DNA of 64,000 nucleotides, from assembly GCA_964036275.1 (NCBI GenBank), contig OZ038439.1, positions 1,455,001 to 1,519,000 on the forward strand, written 5' to 3'. Of this stretch, positions 39,901 to 50,910 are shown one piece after another; the first letter of the stretch is position 1; each line of letters starts with the position of its first letter. Below the pieces are notes generated by a model. It saw nothing but the letters and a program-made list of their open reading frames with translations. It did no database searches and was not told where the DNA came from. Source of the stretch: Litoditis marina (lineage: Eukaryota; Nematoda; Chromadorea; Rhabditida; Rhabditidae). Both the position numbers and the translations under genes were made by a program.

Positions 39901-41558
39901 AAATTTTGTGAATAGCACAATCTGGCAAACTTGACTAAACGACTCGCTAAATAGGCACGACAAACAAAAATTCAAAATGAAAACCTCTTCTGCTTTTCTC
40001 TGCGGAACATTGACAACTTTGGTCGATACACCAATAAGGTTCGACTGTTCGACCAAAAAGAGTCCGTTTTCAGACTTGAGCACGTGAAATTTTCTGTGGC
40101 TATGGCTATTCGGACAACATTACGGGTATTCTTTGGTTATTTTTGAGCTAGAACTATGAGATTTCATAGATTCAAATCGAAAATGGTTTCTTTTTAGAAG
40201 AGTAGTCACACCTGACTCGGGTGCTTTTCTGAATATTTACGGAGATGCGATAATGTTGGATAGATTTACGTGGTTTAATCGAGAAAAAAAACTAATTCCA
40301 TCTCGAAGAATAGTCGTAAAAATGACACTGTACAGCGGCGTGAGCACAAACAACATATATCTGAATCCTTCATAAAGCTAGGCATTTCTCGATTTACGTC
40401 AAATTCGGATCAATATTATGTCAGGTACTTCTCTATTTTCTCAAGTTTGCCAGAAACCATACCAATTTTCTGAACTTTTCTGACAATCTTGGTAAGAAAA
40501 CAAGGTTACAAAAATGTAAATGTAACCCGTGTACGTACACCGTACTTCTATCTTACATTAATATCGTCAGGACGTAAAATGAAAACAGTAATAAGATAAC
40601 GTATAAACGTTGAAAAAATCCAATGCAATACTAACCTGTTTGCTAAGTGCCATCAAATTGACTCGATCATCATACGACACAGCCAACTCGCCGGACTTCT
40701 CCTTTTCTGAAATCAAAACTTTTCTAGAATACGTACATTGGACAGATGGAAATAGTAATACCTGACCTCCACACTAGTGAGGTTGGCGATGAACTATTCT
40801 TCAAAAATTAACGGAACTAGTTTCATATAAACACATTCACCATACGGAAAGCTTTAAACTTTATTTCAGCTATACTCTGGTGAACAATCTGGAATAAATA
40901 AAAATGGCTTTTTCTGCGCTGTCCTGTCTGAGCAAATTTTGTCTTTTGACAACACATTATAATATTTGAGATATTCTATATAGGATATTCTATATATGAA
41001 AACGGGTGTTTTTCAAGAATATCATAACGATAGGTGAAACAGACAGAGTATGATTCATGCTTCTATCCAACCCTGACATGATGTTTTATGTTGCTGTTAA
41101 GAAGAAAGTTAACCTATATAGCTTCAGTCAACCCACACACAAGTCGTGTCCCGATAAAAAAATACAAATGATCCTATTTTCGATTGAAACACCCCTACTT
41201 TCATAAGTTTCCCGAAAATAAACAAGGAAATCTGCCAGCTACCCGGTCTCACGCCGTATTTTGGTAAATTTTCTCGAAATTCAGCGAAGTTTGTCATATT
41301 ACTTGCATACCCATTGAAAAACATGACAGCGACTGTTCACTGCAAGAGTAAGGGTAAGGGCAATAGTGAGTAATGACAGAAACATGAACGGACCATAGTA
41401 AGTCTACATTTAATAACTTCAAATACCCCACCTTTATAGTACTTGATGGCTGCCTTGTAACATTCCTCCAACGGAAGACCGAACTCGCTTTCCACCAATT
41501 GTGCTTCCGAGAGTTTCACATGGTTGTTGTTCGAACCATCGGGAGTGTCCACAGACAT
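15908..41558 (-). CDS. ACBD3/GCP60-like Golgi protein (acyl-CoA-binding + GOLD), 13 exons
   Basis: 432 aa. Exons in transcript order: 41558-41432, 40706-40636, 39838-39768, 31820-31695, 28593-28504, 28143-28056, 21312-21256, 21026-20903, 18011-17890, 17555-17442, 17004-16917, 16472-16369, 16024-15908. An acyl-CoA-binding domain spans about residues 25-120 ([16 protein letters not shown], then [37 protein letters not shown]). A Gln-rich stretch follows (about 140-215, including [13 protein letters not shown]), then an acidic linker (225-250) and a GOLD domain (about 255-430; [54 protein letters not shown]). In animals ACBD3 is a Golgi scaffold that binds giantin-type golgins and PI4-kinase beta; the order of domains here is the same. 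It is somewhat shorter than the vertebrate protein. Start: ATG at 41558, 7 bases after a TTTTTCAG acceptor. Intron 6 contains a complete F-box gene on the other strand, and intron 3 is 7.9 kb. Confidence 0.93.
16800..16925. repeat. C-tract-rich intronic stretch with repeated TACCGTAACC
   Basis: Contains a C12 run near 16820 and three TACCGTAACC-like strings, each followed by a short C run. It may be a diverged member of the C/G-tract fold-back group. Confidence 0.45.
18165..18245. repeat. Fold-back element with GCAGACAGTCTGAGACTGTCTGC core
   Basis: Intron 8 of the ACBD3-like gene. The palindrome GCAGACAGTC / GACTGTCTGC is followed by GTCTCTCTGACCT and a CGCAACAAAGATGG tail, related to 11862-11952. 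Confidence 0.65.
18435..18790. repeat. C/G-tract fold-back array
   Basis: Repeated CCCCCC and GGGGGG runs, each followed by TGAT/CGATTGTAC-like text, alternate along 350 bases, so many complementary C-run/G-run pairs exist. It starts near TTGGGGAAAA. Similar arrays are at 43625-43842 and 47040-47170. Confidence 0.75.
19452..19594. repeat. Palindromic element, GAGTATCC...GGATACTC arms
   Basis: Left arm CACGAGTATCCCAGCGCCCA and right arm TGGGCGCCCGGATACTCGT pair imperfectly. The centre shares GAAATAGTGAGG and GAGACGCAG with the 19902 element. Confidence 0.7.
19902..20080. repeat. ~175-base near-perfect palindromic element
   Basis: GAGTACGTATGCTCGAAGAT at the left pairs with ATCTTCGAGCATACGTACTC at the right. 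The inner CACCTTCATCCCATCCTGCG arm and the centre ACATCCCGCCGGGATGT also pair. A second copy is at 47764-47938. No ORF. Confidence 0.9.
21155..21178 (-). repeat. Second copy of the acceptor and start of ACBD3-like exon 8
   Basis: On the minus strand CTATTTAG|GTGTACGCGCAGAG resembles the true edge GTGTTTCAG|GTGTACGCTCAACAG at 21026. It lies 144 bases upstream in transcript order and keeps the AG. Confidence 0.55.
21467..21575. repeat. ~110-base palindromic MITE, GGACGATTATGTGGACC family
   Basis: Intron 6 of the ACBD3-like gene. Flanks CTTAAAG and CTTTAAG extend the palindrome. Confidence 0.9.
22226..22993 (+). other. Possible unrecognised coding exons upstream of the F-box gene
   Basis: Two stretches look more protein-like than their surroundings. 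One is 22226 to about 22390, open in more than one frame after a CGACCAG acceptor. The other is 22760-22993, exactly 78 codons in one frame ([15 protein letters not shown]... to DLDIVMR), with a CACCAG acceptor and a GTAAGA donor. I could not join them to each other or to the F-box frame, and recognise no family. They may belong to a separate nested transcript or be chance ORFs. Confidence 0.3.
23141..23170 (+). other. Nine-codon upstream ORF overlapping the F-box start
   Basis: After a putative leader acceptor ACTTCAG ending at 23129, ATGAGC begins a 9-codon ORF. It runs out of frame across the F-box ATG at 23151 and stops at 23168-23170. Confidence 0.35.
23151..27220 (+). CDS. F-box / leucine-rich-repeat protein, nested in an intron
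   Basis: 468 aa. Exons: 23151-23258, 23690-23814, 24495-24660, 24946-25046, 25282-25522, 25698-25982, 26243-26352, 26578-26767, 27140-27220; all phases close. The N-terminus (about residues 3-36) reads as an F-box: [33 protein letters not shown]. Residues about 80-410 carry degenerate leucine-rich repeats of the AMN1/FBXL type, for example [80 protein letters not shown]-box proteins of this kind are usually substrate receptors of SCF ubiquitin ligases, binding SKP1 through the F-box and targets through the repeats; the target here is unknown. The whole gene lies in intron 6 of the ACBD3-like gene, antisense to it. Intron 2 is filled with a CTCGAAA-type satellite. A possible AATAAA lies at 27757. 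Confidence 0.87.
23943..24427. repeat. CTCGAAA-type short tandem satellite
   Basis: About 480 bases made almost entirely of AAACTCGAAAAACTCGAA-like units of 7-10 bases, with interspersed AATTTCGAG that reverses polarity. It occupies most of intron 2 of the F-box gene (23815-24494). Confidence 0.95.
27935..27962. repeat. Poly-C tract
   Basis: A C14-type homopolymer in intron 6 of the ACBD3-like gene. Confidence 0.8.
29780..29866 (-). tRNA. tRNA-like sequence, probably pseudogene or SINE head
   Basis: On the minus strand the sequence has an A-box-like CTTAGTTGGTACAG and a canonical B box GGTTCGAATCCC. Outer segments CTCGGCAG and CTGCCGGAG are complementary apart from one bulge. The T stem pairs poorly and the middle (about 40 bases) does not fold into a clear anticodon arm, so I do not assign an amino acid. 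Confidence 0.4.
31085..31490 (-). repeat. Two tandem diverged copies of the 3' edge of an ACB-domain exon
   Basis: Segments around 31138-31195 and 31400-31482 resemble the end of ACBD3-like exon 4 with its donor and following intron (31676-31775), including ACGTACACGGT, GGTTCGAT and GATGAAGTTCTTG-like strings. Upstream intron text also recurs with a period near 265 bases. Neither copy keeps an intact ACB reading frame. Confidence 0.8.
35220..35405 (-). CDS. Possible small membrane protein, single exon, unrecognised
   Basis: This ATG-to-stop frame of 61 codons has an N-terminal hydrophobic stretch resembling a signal peptide ([18 protein letters not shown]). A second hydrophobic helix (about residues 29-47, [16 protein letters not shown]) and a basic YRKW segment follow. 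It lies inside intron 3 of the ACBD3-like gene on the same strand. There is no homology I recognise and no supporting splice or promoter signal, so it may be a chance ORF. Confidence 0.3.
   Translation of the reverse strand: MLIAFLLVLLNCCSAAVSVEMTFSHLSTMFLVVFTLSFLAFVWLFSHIYRKWLGITLRTTG
35505..35566. repeat. Short inverted-repeat element, GTAGTTTGATC family
   Basis: Arms TGTGTGTAGTTTGATCCC and CATCAAACTACAAC. Confidence 0.8.
37908..38072. repeat. ~165-base fold-back element
   Basis: Left arm GTATTTTGTAAGCTCGAGTA with GCCATGTAAGTTAC pairs with right arm GTAACTTACATGGC with TACTTGAGCTTAC. The centre is unpaired and has no ORF. Confidence 0.8.
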
Positions 41559-41565
41559 AGTGACC

Positions 41566-41573
41566 CTGAAAAA
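41566..41573 (-). promoter_or_regulatory. Possible spliced-leader acceptor of the ACBD3-like gene
   Basis: On the minus strand TTTTTCAG ends 7 bases before the ATG at 41558. No upstream coding exon fits it. Confidence 0.5.
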
Positions 41574-41642
41574 TGAGTTGATGAGAATTGGAACTTCATT
41601 TTTATAGATAATTGGGAGGGTGAATGTAATTTTATTCAGCTT

Positions 41643-41716
41643 ATAAAAGAGTAGGTAACGCTATCGACAAAGATCCACGATAAAAGAGTAGGTAACGCTA
41701 TCGACAAAGATCCACG
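41643..41716. repeat. Perfect 37-base tandem duplication upstream of the ACBD3-like gene
   Basis: Two identical copies of a 37-base unit (41643-41679 and 41680-41716), containing GAGTAGGTAACGCTATCGAC, lie 85-158 bases upstream of the ATG. Their identity implies a recent duplication. Confidence 0.95.
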
Positions 41717-42795
41717 ATAATACAGGGAAGAAACAAAAAGAAAAATGCATTTGAAACAAATGTGAATGCCGTCACCTAACATAATGAATTTCAGTAGATC
41801 TAATGGAATACCAGACAACATAAAAGAACGAGGAGTATATCATAGACAGAGAAGTGAAACAAACGGAAGTGAACCATTATTTTAGTGTAACTTCCATCGA
41901 GAACTGCATGTGCATTAGGATTAGTGGGTGTGGGGCAAATATGGCACGCTATAAGCTTAATTTCAAACGGTTTGGTTGGCGCGCAATTATACGGGTCTTA
42001 AATCGATGCAGGTGGATAATCGGGTACCCTACTCTGTCTAGGATAATCAGGTATCCTCTCCAATGAAGCCTTTAGCACCAAAGAGTTTGAAATGTAATTT
42101 ATTCCGTCGTAGTGAAACGGAGAAATAAAACACAGAAAAGACAAGAATGAGAACAATTCTGATTGAAAGATAAGCTGATGAACATTCACAACAAATTTAA
42201 AAGTTGATTGAACTAACAGCTGACTGGTTATAATTATTAAACTTTTGATAATTAAAAAAACAACAAACACAATTTGACAATTCGAGTCAACAAAAGTTCA
42301 AGGACTGCGCATGTTTCCGTGGCCACCGTAACCCTTTTCGCAGTAGAGCAGAGTTGTATGCCACTTGCTCGCGGAACAAAATTTAAATATTTCCAAGAGA
42401 AGATTGCGTGTAATTTATTTTAATAATTATTCAGTATTTCAATTTTCAAGATGTAGAGTAGACTAGCAATAAGTGATTTTTCATTCATCGCTCTCAGCTG
42501 CTGGTAATCTGGTTCAATCACGGACTCGGAAGATGCATTCAAACTAAAAAAGTGCGAAGAAAATGATCAAACTACAATCTGTTTGAAACAATTATTCTGT
42601 TCCGAAAGTGTTGAAAAACAGTGCAATCGTGATTCGGGATTCTCAACAACATTGACTTTTCTTGGACAAAACATATGAAAACATCTGAATTCACTTTATC
42701 AGAACAAACTTTATTTTACAAAACGACACGGTTGGCTAAATGAACAAGTAGATCAATTTTGATAGTCTGACAAGAGATAGTGGCACCACATCTTT

Positions 42796-45700
42796 TCATT
42801 TCTTCACTTCCTGACTGCCACTTTTGTCCGATTTCTTCGCCTTTTTTCTTCTTCTTGCAACATTTTCACCAGCCTTTTTCTTATCTTCTTCTGCTTTCGG
42901 ATTGGTCACTTCTGGAAAAAGTAAATTTGTCCCTGCAAAAGAAAAAAGATTTTGCAAAAATGTTGTTTTGATAAGAGGAAACACACTCAGAAAACTACGT
43001 TTCTGCGAATTGTTCCAATTGGAAAACAGCTCGGAAAATGTGAGTACTGTAGAATACAAGTTCCATAGAAAATCTTGGACTGGTGAAAACACCGAACGAA
43101 CACTGAAAAATCCCCGAATAATAATTAACGGGGATCACTACCAACTTCTGAATGCGGTGAAGGTTTTCATAATTATTTACATCGAACAAAAGCCAAGTTC
43201 CTGGCCTGTTTAATGTATCGTGAATTTGTTTGGCTATTCGGGCGTTGTGGAAAAAGAATAGAGTTTTCCATGGAACTAACTTCTAGGTGCGGTGAAGGTG
43301 CCGTTAACTGCCATTTTGATGAGAGTCAGCTTATTGTTTGAGTTCACGTTGAGAACTGCGCCGGCTCGAGCCCCAGAGTGGCCGGGCGCGGACCAGAGAG
43401 AGAGGACCGAGGGACCAACGAACTGGAATGGAGTGGGTTTACTGTGGATAGGAAGAGGGGAATGAAAACTATTATACTATGTGTACACCTACAAAGGTTC
43501 ATCTAACGATCCAACTACAAATACAACAGGTTTAAAATGCTAAAAATGGGGTTATATGAGTGGGTACCTATTCGAAACACGGAAAACTGGTTTAGTAACT
43601 CCTGTTATATCGTAGGTCGCATTGTGTATAACTTTTTTTCCCCCCACTCGTTGAAGTTTGACCCCCCACCATTGAAGTTCTACCCCCCGCCGACTCAGGT
43701 GGGGGGTAAATAGTAAATGTCGAAGTTGAATTTTGACCCCCCCCCCCTCTCCTAGATTTTCAGGTTTTAGCTTGGGTGGGGGGTTGAAGTGCTACGGGGG
43801 GGGGACCCAACTAAAGTGGGGGGCGATACTTCATTTTCCCAAGGCGCGTTTTCCAGAAAGAACTATACTGGATATCCGTCATATTGTAGTCATACTGTAG
43901 GAGGCTCAATGGAAATCAAAACGACTATAAGTATACCTGGTATCCGTAGGGAGCGGGGTTTCGGGCTCTGACCAATAGGGTAGTTTTCAGTCGAACCAAA
44001 GCATTTGCGACCTCCTCACTTGACGAATCAAACATATGACCGCGGGAACCTGGAAAATGCTCGAAGTAAACTATAGCAGAAGTAAATTGAATAGTCACGT
44101 GAAGTTGGCATTCTAATGTCGGTAAAATGGTATACGTCTTGAGGAGACGCAGGCTTGTTGTGGCGCCGTGTTACAGCCTGCGTCTCCTCAAAACATATAC
44201 TATTTTACGACCCGGACGCGTCGCTTAATTCTCCGTGTGAATAGTCTAACACCGAGACTTTAACGTTGAAAGTAAAATGTTCCTCAACCACTCCACCTGG
44301 AACGGGTCTATTCGCCAATCCGGCCGTGTTGTAAATGAGATCCGCTTCCAGTGTAGTTCCCTTGACAGCGCGCAGTGGACGGGCAATGTTCGAAATCTGC
44401 TCTCGGTCCTTCACCTGAATAATATTTGATCTTTGATCTTTTACATAATCAATAACTGCCAACTAGTAATTCATAGGTAATACTACTCAATAGATTCGAT
44501 AGGGCACCCTATTCTTACTATTTACGGCACACCCATCCTTACTAAAAGTCTCTCTACTACTTTAACTCTTCTGAAAATACATCAAACAGTTTAACTGGGT
44601 AGGCAGTGTATAGGATTTGTGTAGCCTATCCTGTCGTGTTTGTAGTTTGATCCTGTTCTATTTCGTTTTCATGACATGTATTGAGATCAAACTACAAAGA
44701 GATACGGTCACTCCTTATATTGTTCAACGCATAATTTCGGGTACCCCCTCTGTGGCGAAAATGACTCTGTTTGTTGCTCTTACCTGCTGTGTTCGTAGTT
44801 TGATCCCGGCATTCAAAATAAACGGTGCCTTTAAAGGGTGTACTATTCAACGTACCTTCTCGGGAACCCCTCCGTGAGCACAGAACAGACGATCGGCTAC
44901 AATTGCAGCCAACGGCAGCTGGGTACACGCCTTCTGAATAACCTCCTGCAGGGCCTCGGAAATACGGAGGGGAAAACGATTCTGAAAGAGAAAATGGCCG
45001 ATCCTTTCATAGAATGGAAGCGGAGTAGTAGCAAATGCGAACCAATCTTCATTTCTCATGCGAAATGCGAACTTTAAAGTCGATAAAATGTTCAAAAAAA
45101 AGTCGATCGAATGTAAGTGAAACTGCTAATATTTTCGATTTTGAAAACTAATACTTGATTTTGAAACAATCAAATATTAGTTTCGATTAGAAATTCTCCC
45201 TTTGAATATTCAATTTGACCAGTTGGGTTCAATTGAAAGGGCTTGAGTAAAATGTTAAAAAAGGTGTAAAAAACGAGCTTACCCCAAGGGGAACAGGGAC
45301 CTCTTCTCCTTCAGCCGATCCACGTAGAATATGCACATGGGCGGGACAGACCAGCTGGAAAGAAATAAATATATCATTAACGGCTATAGTCCTATAGTCC
45401 CTTTTCAAACTGAGACTCCTACAGTATGCTCATAGAACTTTGAAACCGTTTCGACTCGACCGTTGAGATGCGCTGGAAAGAGAGAAAAGAGAGAGAACGA
45501 GAAGCATCAAGTAGATAATCCGAACCATTCTCATGTATACTTCGACAGTGTGCCAATAAAAAAATCACCAAATGCTATTTCGAAATTAAGTACAAATACA
45601 AGTTTCAGGTCGCTACAGTTCCAAAAATATTATCGGACAAGTAAAATAGAGTCGAGAAACAGCTCTCATAAAGTTTCACGCTCAGAAACAGTCCTAGAAA

Positions 45701-48700
45701 ACTACGAATATGTAATGTGGGAGCATCAGTTGGAATGGGGTCAACTATACCTTAAGGGCGAAGATGAGTGCAATCGTCTCGAGCGAATCGGGCGAGTTGA
45801 CCGAAGTGAGACCACCCAAGAAGAGAAGTCGCGTCTTGGGGGGCCAGCCGATCAGATTCAGCCAACGGAAAAGATCACTAAAAGCAATTGTATTTGAAGA
45901 AAAGCATACAAATTCACTTTATTTAGTGAAGCCCAGCCCACCCTGCTGTGTATGTAGGTTCATCCCGTAACTTTTCGGTTCATATTTGTGAGCGTATCGT
46001 GATCAACTACAAAGAAGGTCTGGTCATTTCCCATATGCTGAAATGCAGAAAACCCACTCTTATCAGGGGAAAACTGTTGAAGCCAAAGTTAGCTAAAGGG
46101 AGGGGGGGGCACAAGTATAACCATCCCTAGTTCTCGTTGAAAACTGACACATACCTGCCTACAGGACAAAGGTATAAACCATCAAATTCAACAGGAAAAT
46201 AACTTACGCCTAGATGTACATCAGCCGTAAGTGAGGCCGTTCACTAATCAAAAGAAAAGGGGGGGGGGGGCAAATGTATAAACCATAAACCATTTTTTCC
46301 AAATTTGAAAAGGAACTCACGCATAGCTGCCCTCGATATTCCCATAGATCCAGATATCGGCCGGGAGGGCGAGGAGACTCGGCTCGTTTCCCATACGGAC
46401 ACCCGCAGAGTCAAACATGGCGGCCAGCTGAGAGGGAAACATAGAAATACAGAATATAAAATATAGAACATCGTCAAAAGTTTGCACACTGTACACTGTT
46501 TCACCATTCGATCCCCTCTTACAGCAATCTCACCATTACGTTTTTCTAATAAACGGACGAGTTTTCGCAGTGACAGTATAGTTTGATTGTAGTGACAGGG
46601 TCGAGAAATAAAACCGAGTTTTAATTCTTGGCATTAACTTTCAAAATTTCAAAAGTGAACTTGAGAGAGTGTCGGTCGTACTGCGAACTGTCGTGAATTG
46701 GACTATACCTCAGCGGCGTCGAAGTCAAAGAAGAAGGGTCCGTGCTCGATCATTCGTTGCGCCAAATCTGTTTTGGTAGTTGGATACGTTCGCCTGACCT
46801 GGAATCAAAGAGCGATCCCTATCCTAGAATTAAATTGAATAGTGACGTAAAATTAGCAATCTAATGAGGAATCGTGCACTTTGTCATTGCACGTTTCTGA
46901 GTTTTGCTGTGTGTTTAACGTGAGAACTATAGTATTACCAAAGAAATACTATAGTTCTCACAGTTTTTATGAGGGGAGTACCGTTACTAGCACAGCGCGA
47001 GCGAGCAAAAATTCACCCATCTTATATGAGGGGAACATTGACTTTTTACCCCCACCTTTCTGAAATTGTATTGCGTTTGGGGAATTGTTGTGTGACCCCC
47101 CCCCCCCCCCCCACCGGGGGGTGATAATTCATATAAAGTTGGGGGGAGATACATCAATTTTCCCCAAATAAGTTGAAAAATCAATCGGTAGAAGAAATAT
47201 AAATGACGAAGAAAGTTGAAAAACAATGAACCTACCGTCCGCACGGCCTTGCTATCCTGCTCGAACACGTAGATCTCCGGATTGATACTAGTCTCGTCCT
47301 CTTCTATCGTGTCGTCCTACACAAATACTTGAAATGTTTTTCTTTCATTTTATTTACAACTTATTTTTGATTGGTTTTCGCTCTACCACAAACACTTGCA
47401 TACTCTTACAATCTAGACTGTAGTTTGATCACAAAAGTTGAACGGGAAGCAGCACGATAAAACTACAAACACATCCGGATATGGCAAATACAATCCAGCA
47501 CATTCAAGATGACTATAGTGCGCACATTTCCCAACTGGAGTGGGCACCTTACCAATGAAATTCTCCCAGTTGCCTGGAATTCTCCCAGTTGCCAGAAAAA
47601 TTGCCAAAAAGTTTTTGAACATGTTGAAATACTTCAAAACAATAGAAATTTATGTGAAGGGTTCTTCCCCTTTGTTATGATTTGTATTCAGTAAAACTTT
47701 CTGTAAACTATGTTTTCTCTGAATAACAGTTTTAAGTTTTTGGCACGCAGCCAACGAGTCCTGAGTACGTATGCTAGAAGATCCCGGTACCTTCATCCCA
47801 GCCTGCGTCTCCTCAAACATAATGCTGTTTTATCTGCTCTCACATCCCGCCGGGATGTAAGAGACGAGAAATAGTGAGGCAGAGCGAGAGACGCAGGATG
47901 GGATAAAGGTGCCGGGAACTCCTAGCATACGTACTCAGTTGGCGAATGTGAGCACTATACACGTAGAACGTTTGACCGCGTGACCTTTAGAAGCGAGCCA
48001 AACAGAATGAAGTTCCAGAAAAAAACCTGACCCCAACGCATTTTCGATATGACCTCATGTGTCTAAGAGTGTCCTGCATTTCGCGAAGACTCGGAAACTC
48101 CGCCTTCAGCTGCTCTTTCCGCCATTTTTCCTGTGAAAGAAGTATAATTTCAATTCGGGAAACAGGCCAGTTCTATCCGCCACCTCTTTGGAGAGATTGA
48201 GCGTGCACATTCTCAGTTATTGAAGTTCCATAGAATCTAACGACAATGCAGTTCTATTGAGAGAAACATTTGAATAAAGTAATCAGCGAATGGTATTCTG
48301 AATGTATACTAGATTCATCGACCATCCCATAAGCGTGTAGTTTGATCACACGACTATCATCAGCGGTCCTGACCAACCTTCATTCCGAAAATGCACGGTC
48401 GGGGAGTCAGCCTCTCCGGTAGTTCGGCACGGATTCTACTCTCGGTGGCACGGCTCTTCAGGTATTCCTGCAATCAACGAGCCAGTTATTAAATCAATTC
48501 GCTTGAACGATATACCAACACTACAAAGCAGGACGATTATGTGGACCAGTCCCGTGTCAACGGTCCTTTAAACTGCGATTGAAAAATGTATTGCTGTTTA
48601 AAGGACTGAAGCGTTGCGATTGGACCACATAATCGTCGTTCTTCAAGGTGAATTAGAAGGTATTTCAATCACCATTAACTTGTTCGACAAATTTGGCCTT

Positions 48701-50849
48701 GAACGACGGGAATGATGTGCGAGATTTAAAGGAGACCGGAACACAACTTGAGCAGAGGTTTTGTTTCGAGCTGCTTTCAACTGTATTGAGATCAGAGAGC
48801 ACAGATAACTCGTATATCAGTTTGATCAGTCCACGTGACATTTATATGACCATGCCCGCGACACGCAACGCGTCCAGTCAAAAGTAGGATACAGCAGCTT
48901 AACGAGAAACCATGTTGCTCTCCGGTCTTCTTTAACCGTTCAGACCACTTTCAATAAGGTCTCTTCACAATCTGCTAGCATACTGCTGAGGTGGTGATCT
49001 CATGAGCTCTCCGATTGTTGTCGATCCTCCACTTCTCAAAATGATCAGCCAGCTTGAGAAACTACGCTCTGAGCTCTTTTTCTCGGAGCAAAAGACAATG
49101 AATCACAATTCACTGTGCTATAGAAGGAGGATGGGGGGCTAAAGTATAGTGAGTGCCAAATTTATCAATTTCTGTCTCTCGCCGAAATCGAACCTGCGAG
49201 AAAAGATTTGTAGCAGGGCGCTAAACATTGCATTATTAGAGCACATACCCGGCAATCTTTGGAATCGAAAACATGTGTGGCAACACAGCGGGAAGTTAGA
49301 TATACAGTACCCTCTCGCCTTTCCGTTCGGCGACGACTATATATAATAGTAGCCACCCACCAAAAACTGTGGACTGATGCACAGCCAGATGATGATGAGC
49401 CAGAAACACAGCGGAAACGCGTTCTTCGTAGACTCAGCCCACTTGTCATCGCGTTTTGTACGAACCACCTGGAATTCGGATATCGATTTATTGATTCATT
49501 GATTTTTAGTTCTAGAAGCTGAGTAAATATAAGTCATATTCCTAGGTAAACTTCATTCCATACTCTTTGACAGGGTGACATTCAGAGTATACAATGGCAC
49601 ATGGGCGGTGGAATAGGTGATAAAACTGGGAGAAAAATTACCGAAATAATCGGTTCCTCGATCTCGTTACAGTAGTCATCATTGCAACAGGTCAGGGCAC
49701 CATGCAACTCCTTCTGAAAACAGAACATGGTATCGATTCTCGAAAATCTAGTTCTAATTGATTTGTGTTTTCACCGGTAAACACATCGAACGTGCTGGAA
49801 CTCGTCTAAAATGCGTGGAATTGAAATAAATCTACAAAGACAACAGATGATAAAAAAAATTCGAGAGGAAAAATAAGTAAGTGAATACGGTGAAAGTTTT
49901 ACATGCGAACTACAACTAAAGTACAGAGATCAAATACAAACACAGCAAAAGAGTATGCGCGACCCCTATACTTCGGACCTCAAGAGAGGATCGAACATTA
50001 GACACATCAGAACAATGTCCTCTCATTAGTGAATAACCCCCCCCCCCCCGTACACCATCGACAGTGATATTGTTGTAGGGTAGACAGTGTCTGGAGGACT
50101 TTTTATGCGTACAACGCTCTACATGCAAACTACAACTAACGGAGGGATCAAACTACAAACACAGCAGAATTATAATAGAGAACAAAAACATACTCCATCG
50201 ACGGTGATTTTGGTGTAGGGTAGATAGTATCTGTCGTGTGCTTTGCACTGCCAGGGGAGCTCCTTGGCATCCAGACAGGTATAGACGTCCCGGCCCTCCA
50301 CGTCAGCTGTTGAACTGGAAATAGAAAGTTTAAATAATGTCTTTAAAGAAGGACGATAATGTGGACCAATCTCGTGTCAACGGTCCATTTAACTACAATT
50401 GAAAAATGTATTGCAGTTTAAAGGACTGAAGCGTTGCGATTGGACCACCTAATCGTCCTTCTTTAATAAGTTGCAATTTCCTCCTAGACTAATGAGTAAA
50501 CTGTTCTTCTGCAATTTTTTTTGTTATTTTTTTTGTTTACTATTTTGATTAACCCACATAAGTTAGGCAGAAGACCAGCCTCGCCACTGTTCTAAGTTAG
50601 GTAATATGTACAAAAACTTACGGAATGACCAGATATACGCAGAAAGGAATCACATTGTTGAAGAGATCGATCTTACACTTTTTGTAGTCAAACATTCCGA
50701 TGGAATCACGGTGGGAGGCACATATTATACGGTCCTGCAAGAAATTATGTTCGTAGGAAAAAGGATGAAAGATAGAGAACTTAGAGCTGAATTGAAAGGG
50801 GAAAGAGAATGGTAGAGGGATCAAGAGAGGGGGGAGAGAGGGAGGAACA

Positions 50850-50910
<61 letters not shown>

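Larger units (their letters stand above)
41559..42795. other. Intergenic region between the receptor-like and ACBD3-like genes
   Basis: Contains the 37-base tandem duplication near the ACBD3-like start. The presumed poly(A) signal of the upstream gene (AATAAA on the minus strand at 42715-42710) is at the other end. No coding exon was seen. Confidence 0.6.

Noticed and set aside
43423..43439. Upstream acceptor CCACAG for receptor-like exon 16
   Set aside because: In the frame set by exon 15 it begins with TAA; the acceptor CCATTCCAG 17 bases later restores the frame and the LSLWSAP motif.
44205..44296. Extension of receptor-like exon 14 to an in-frame stop
   Set aside because: The donor at CCAG|GTGGAG (44297/44296) gives a phase match to the next exon and continues the PP1 alignment; the extension does not align.
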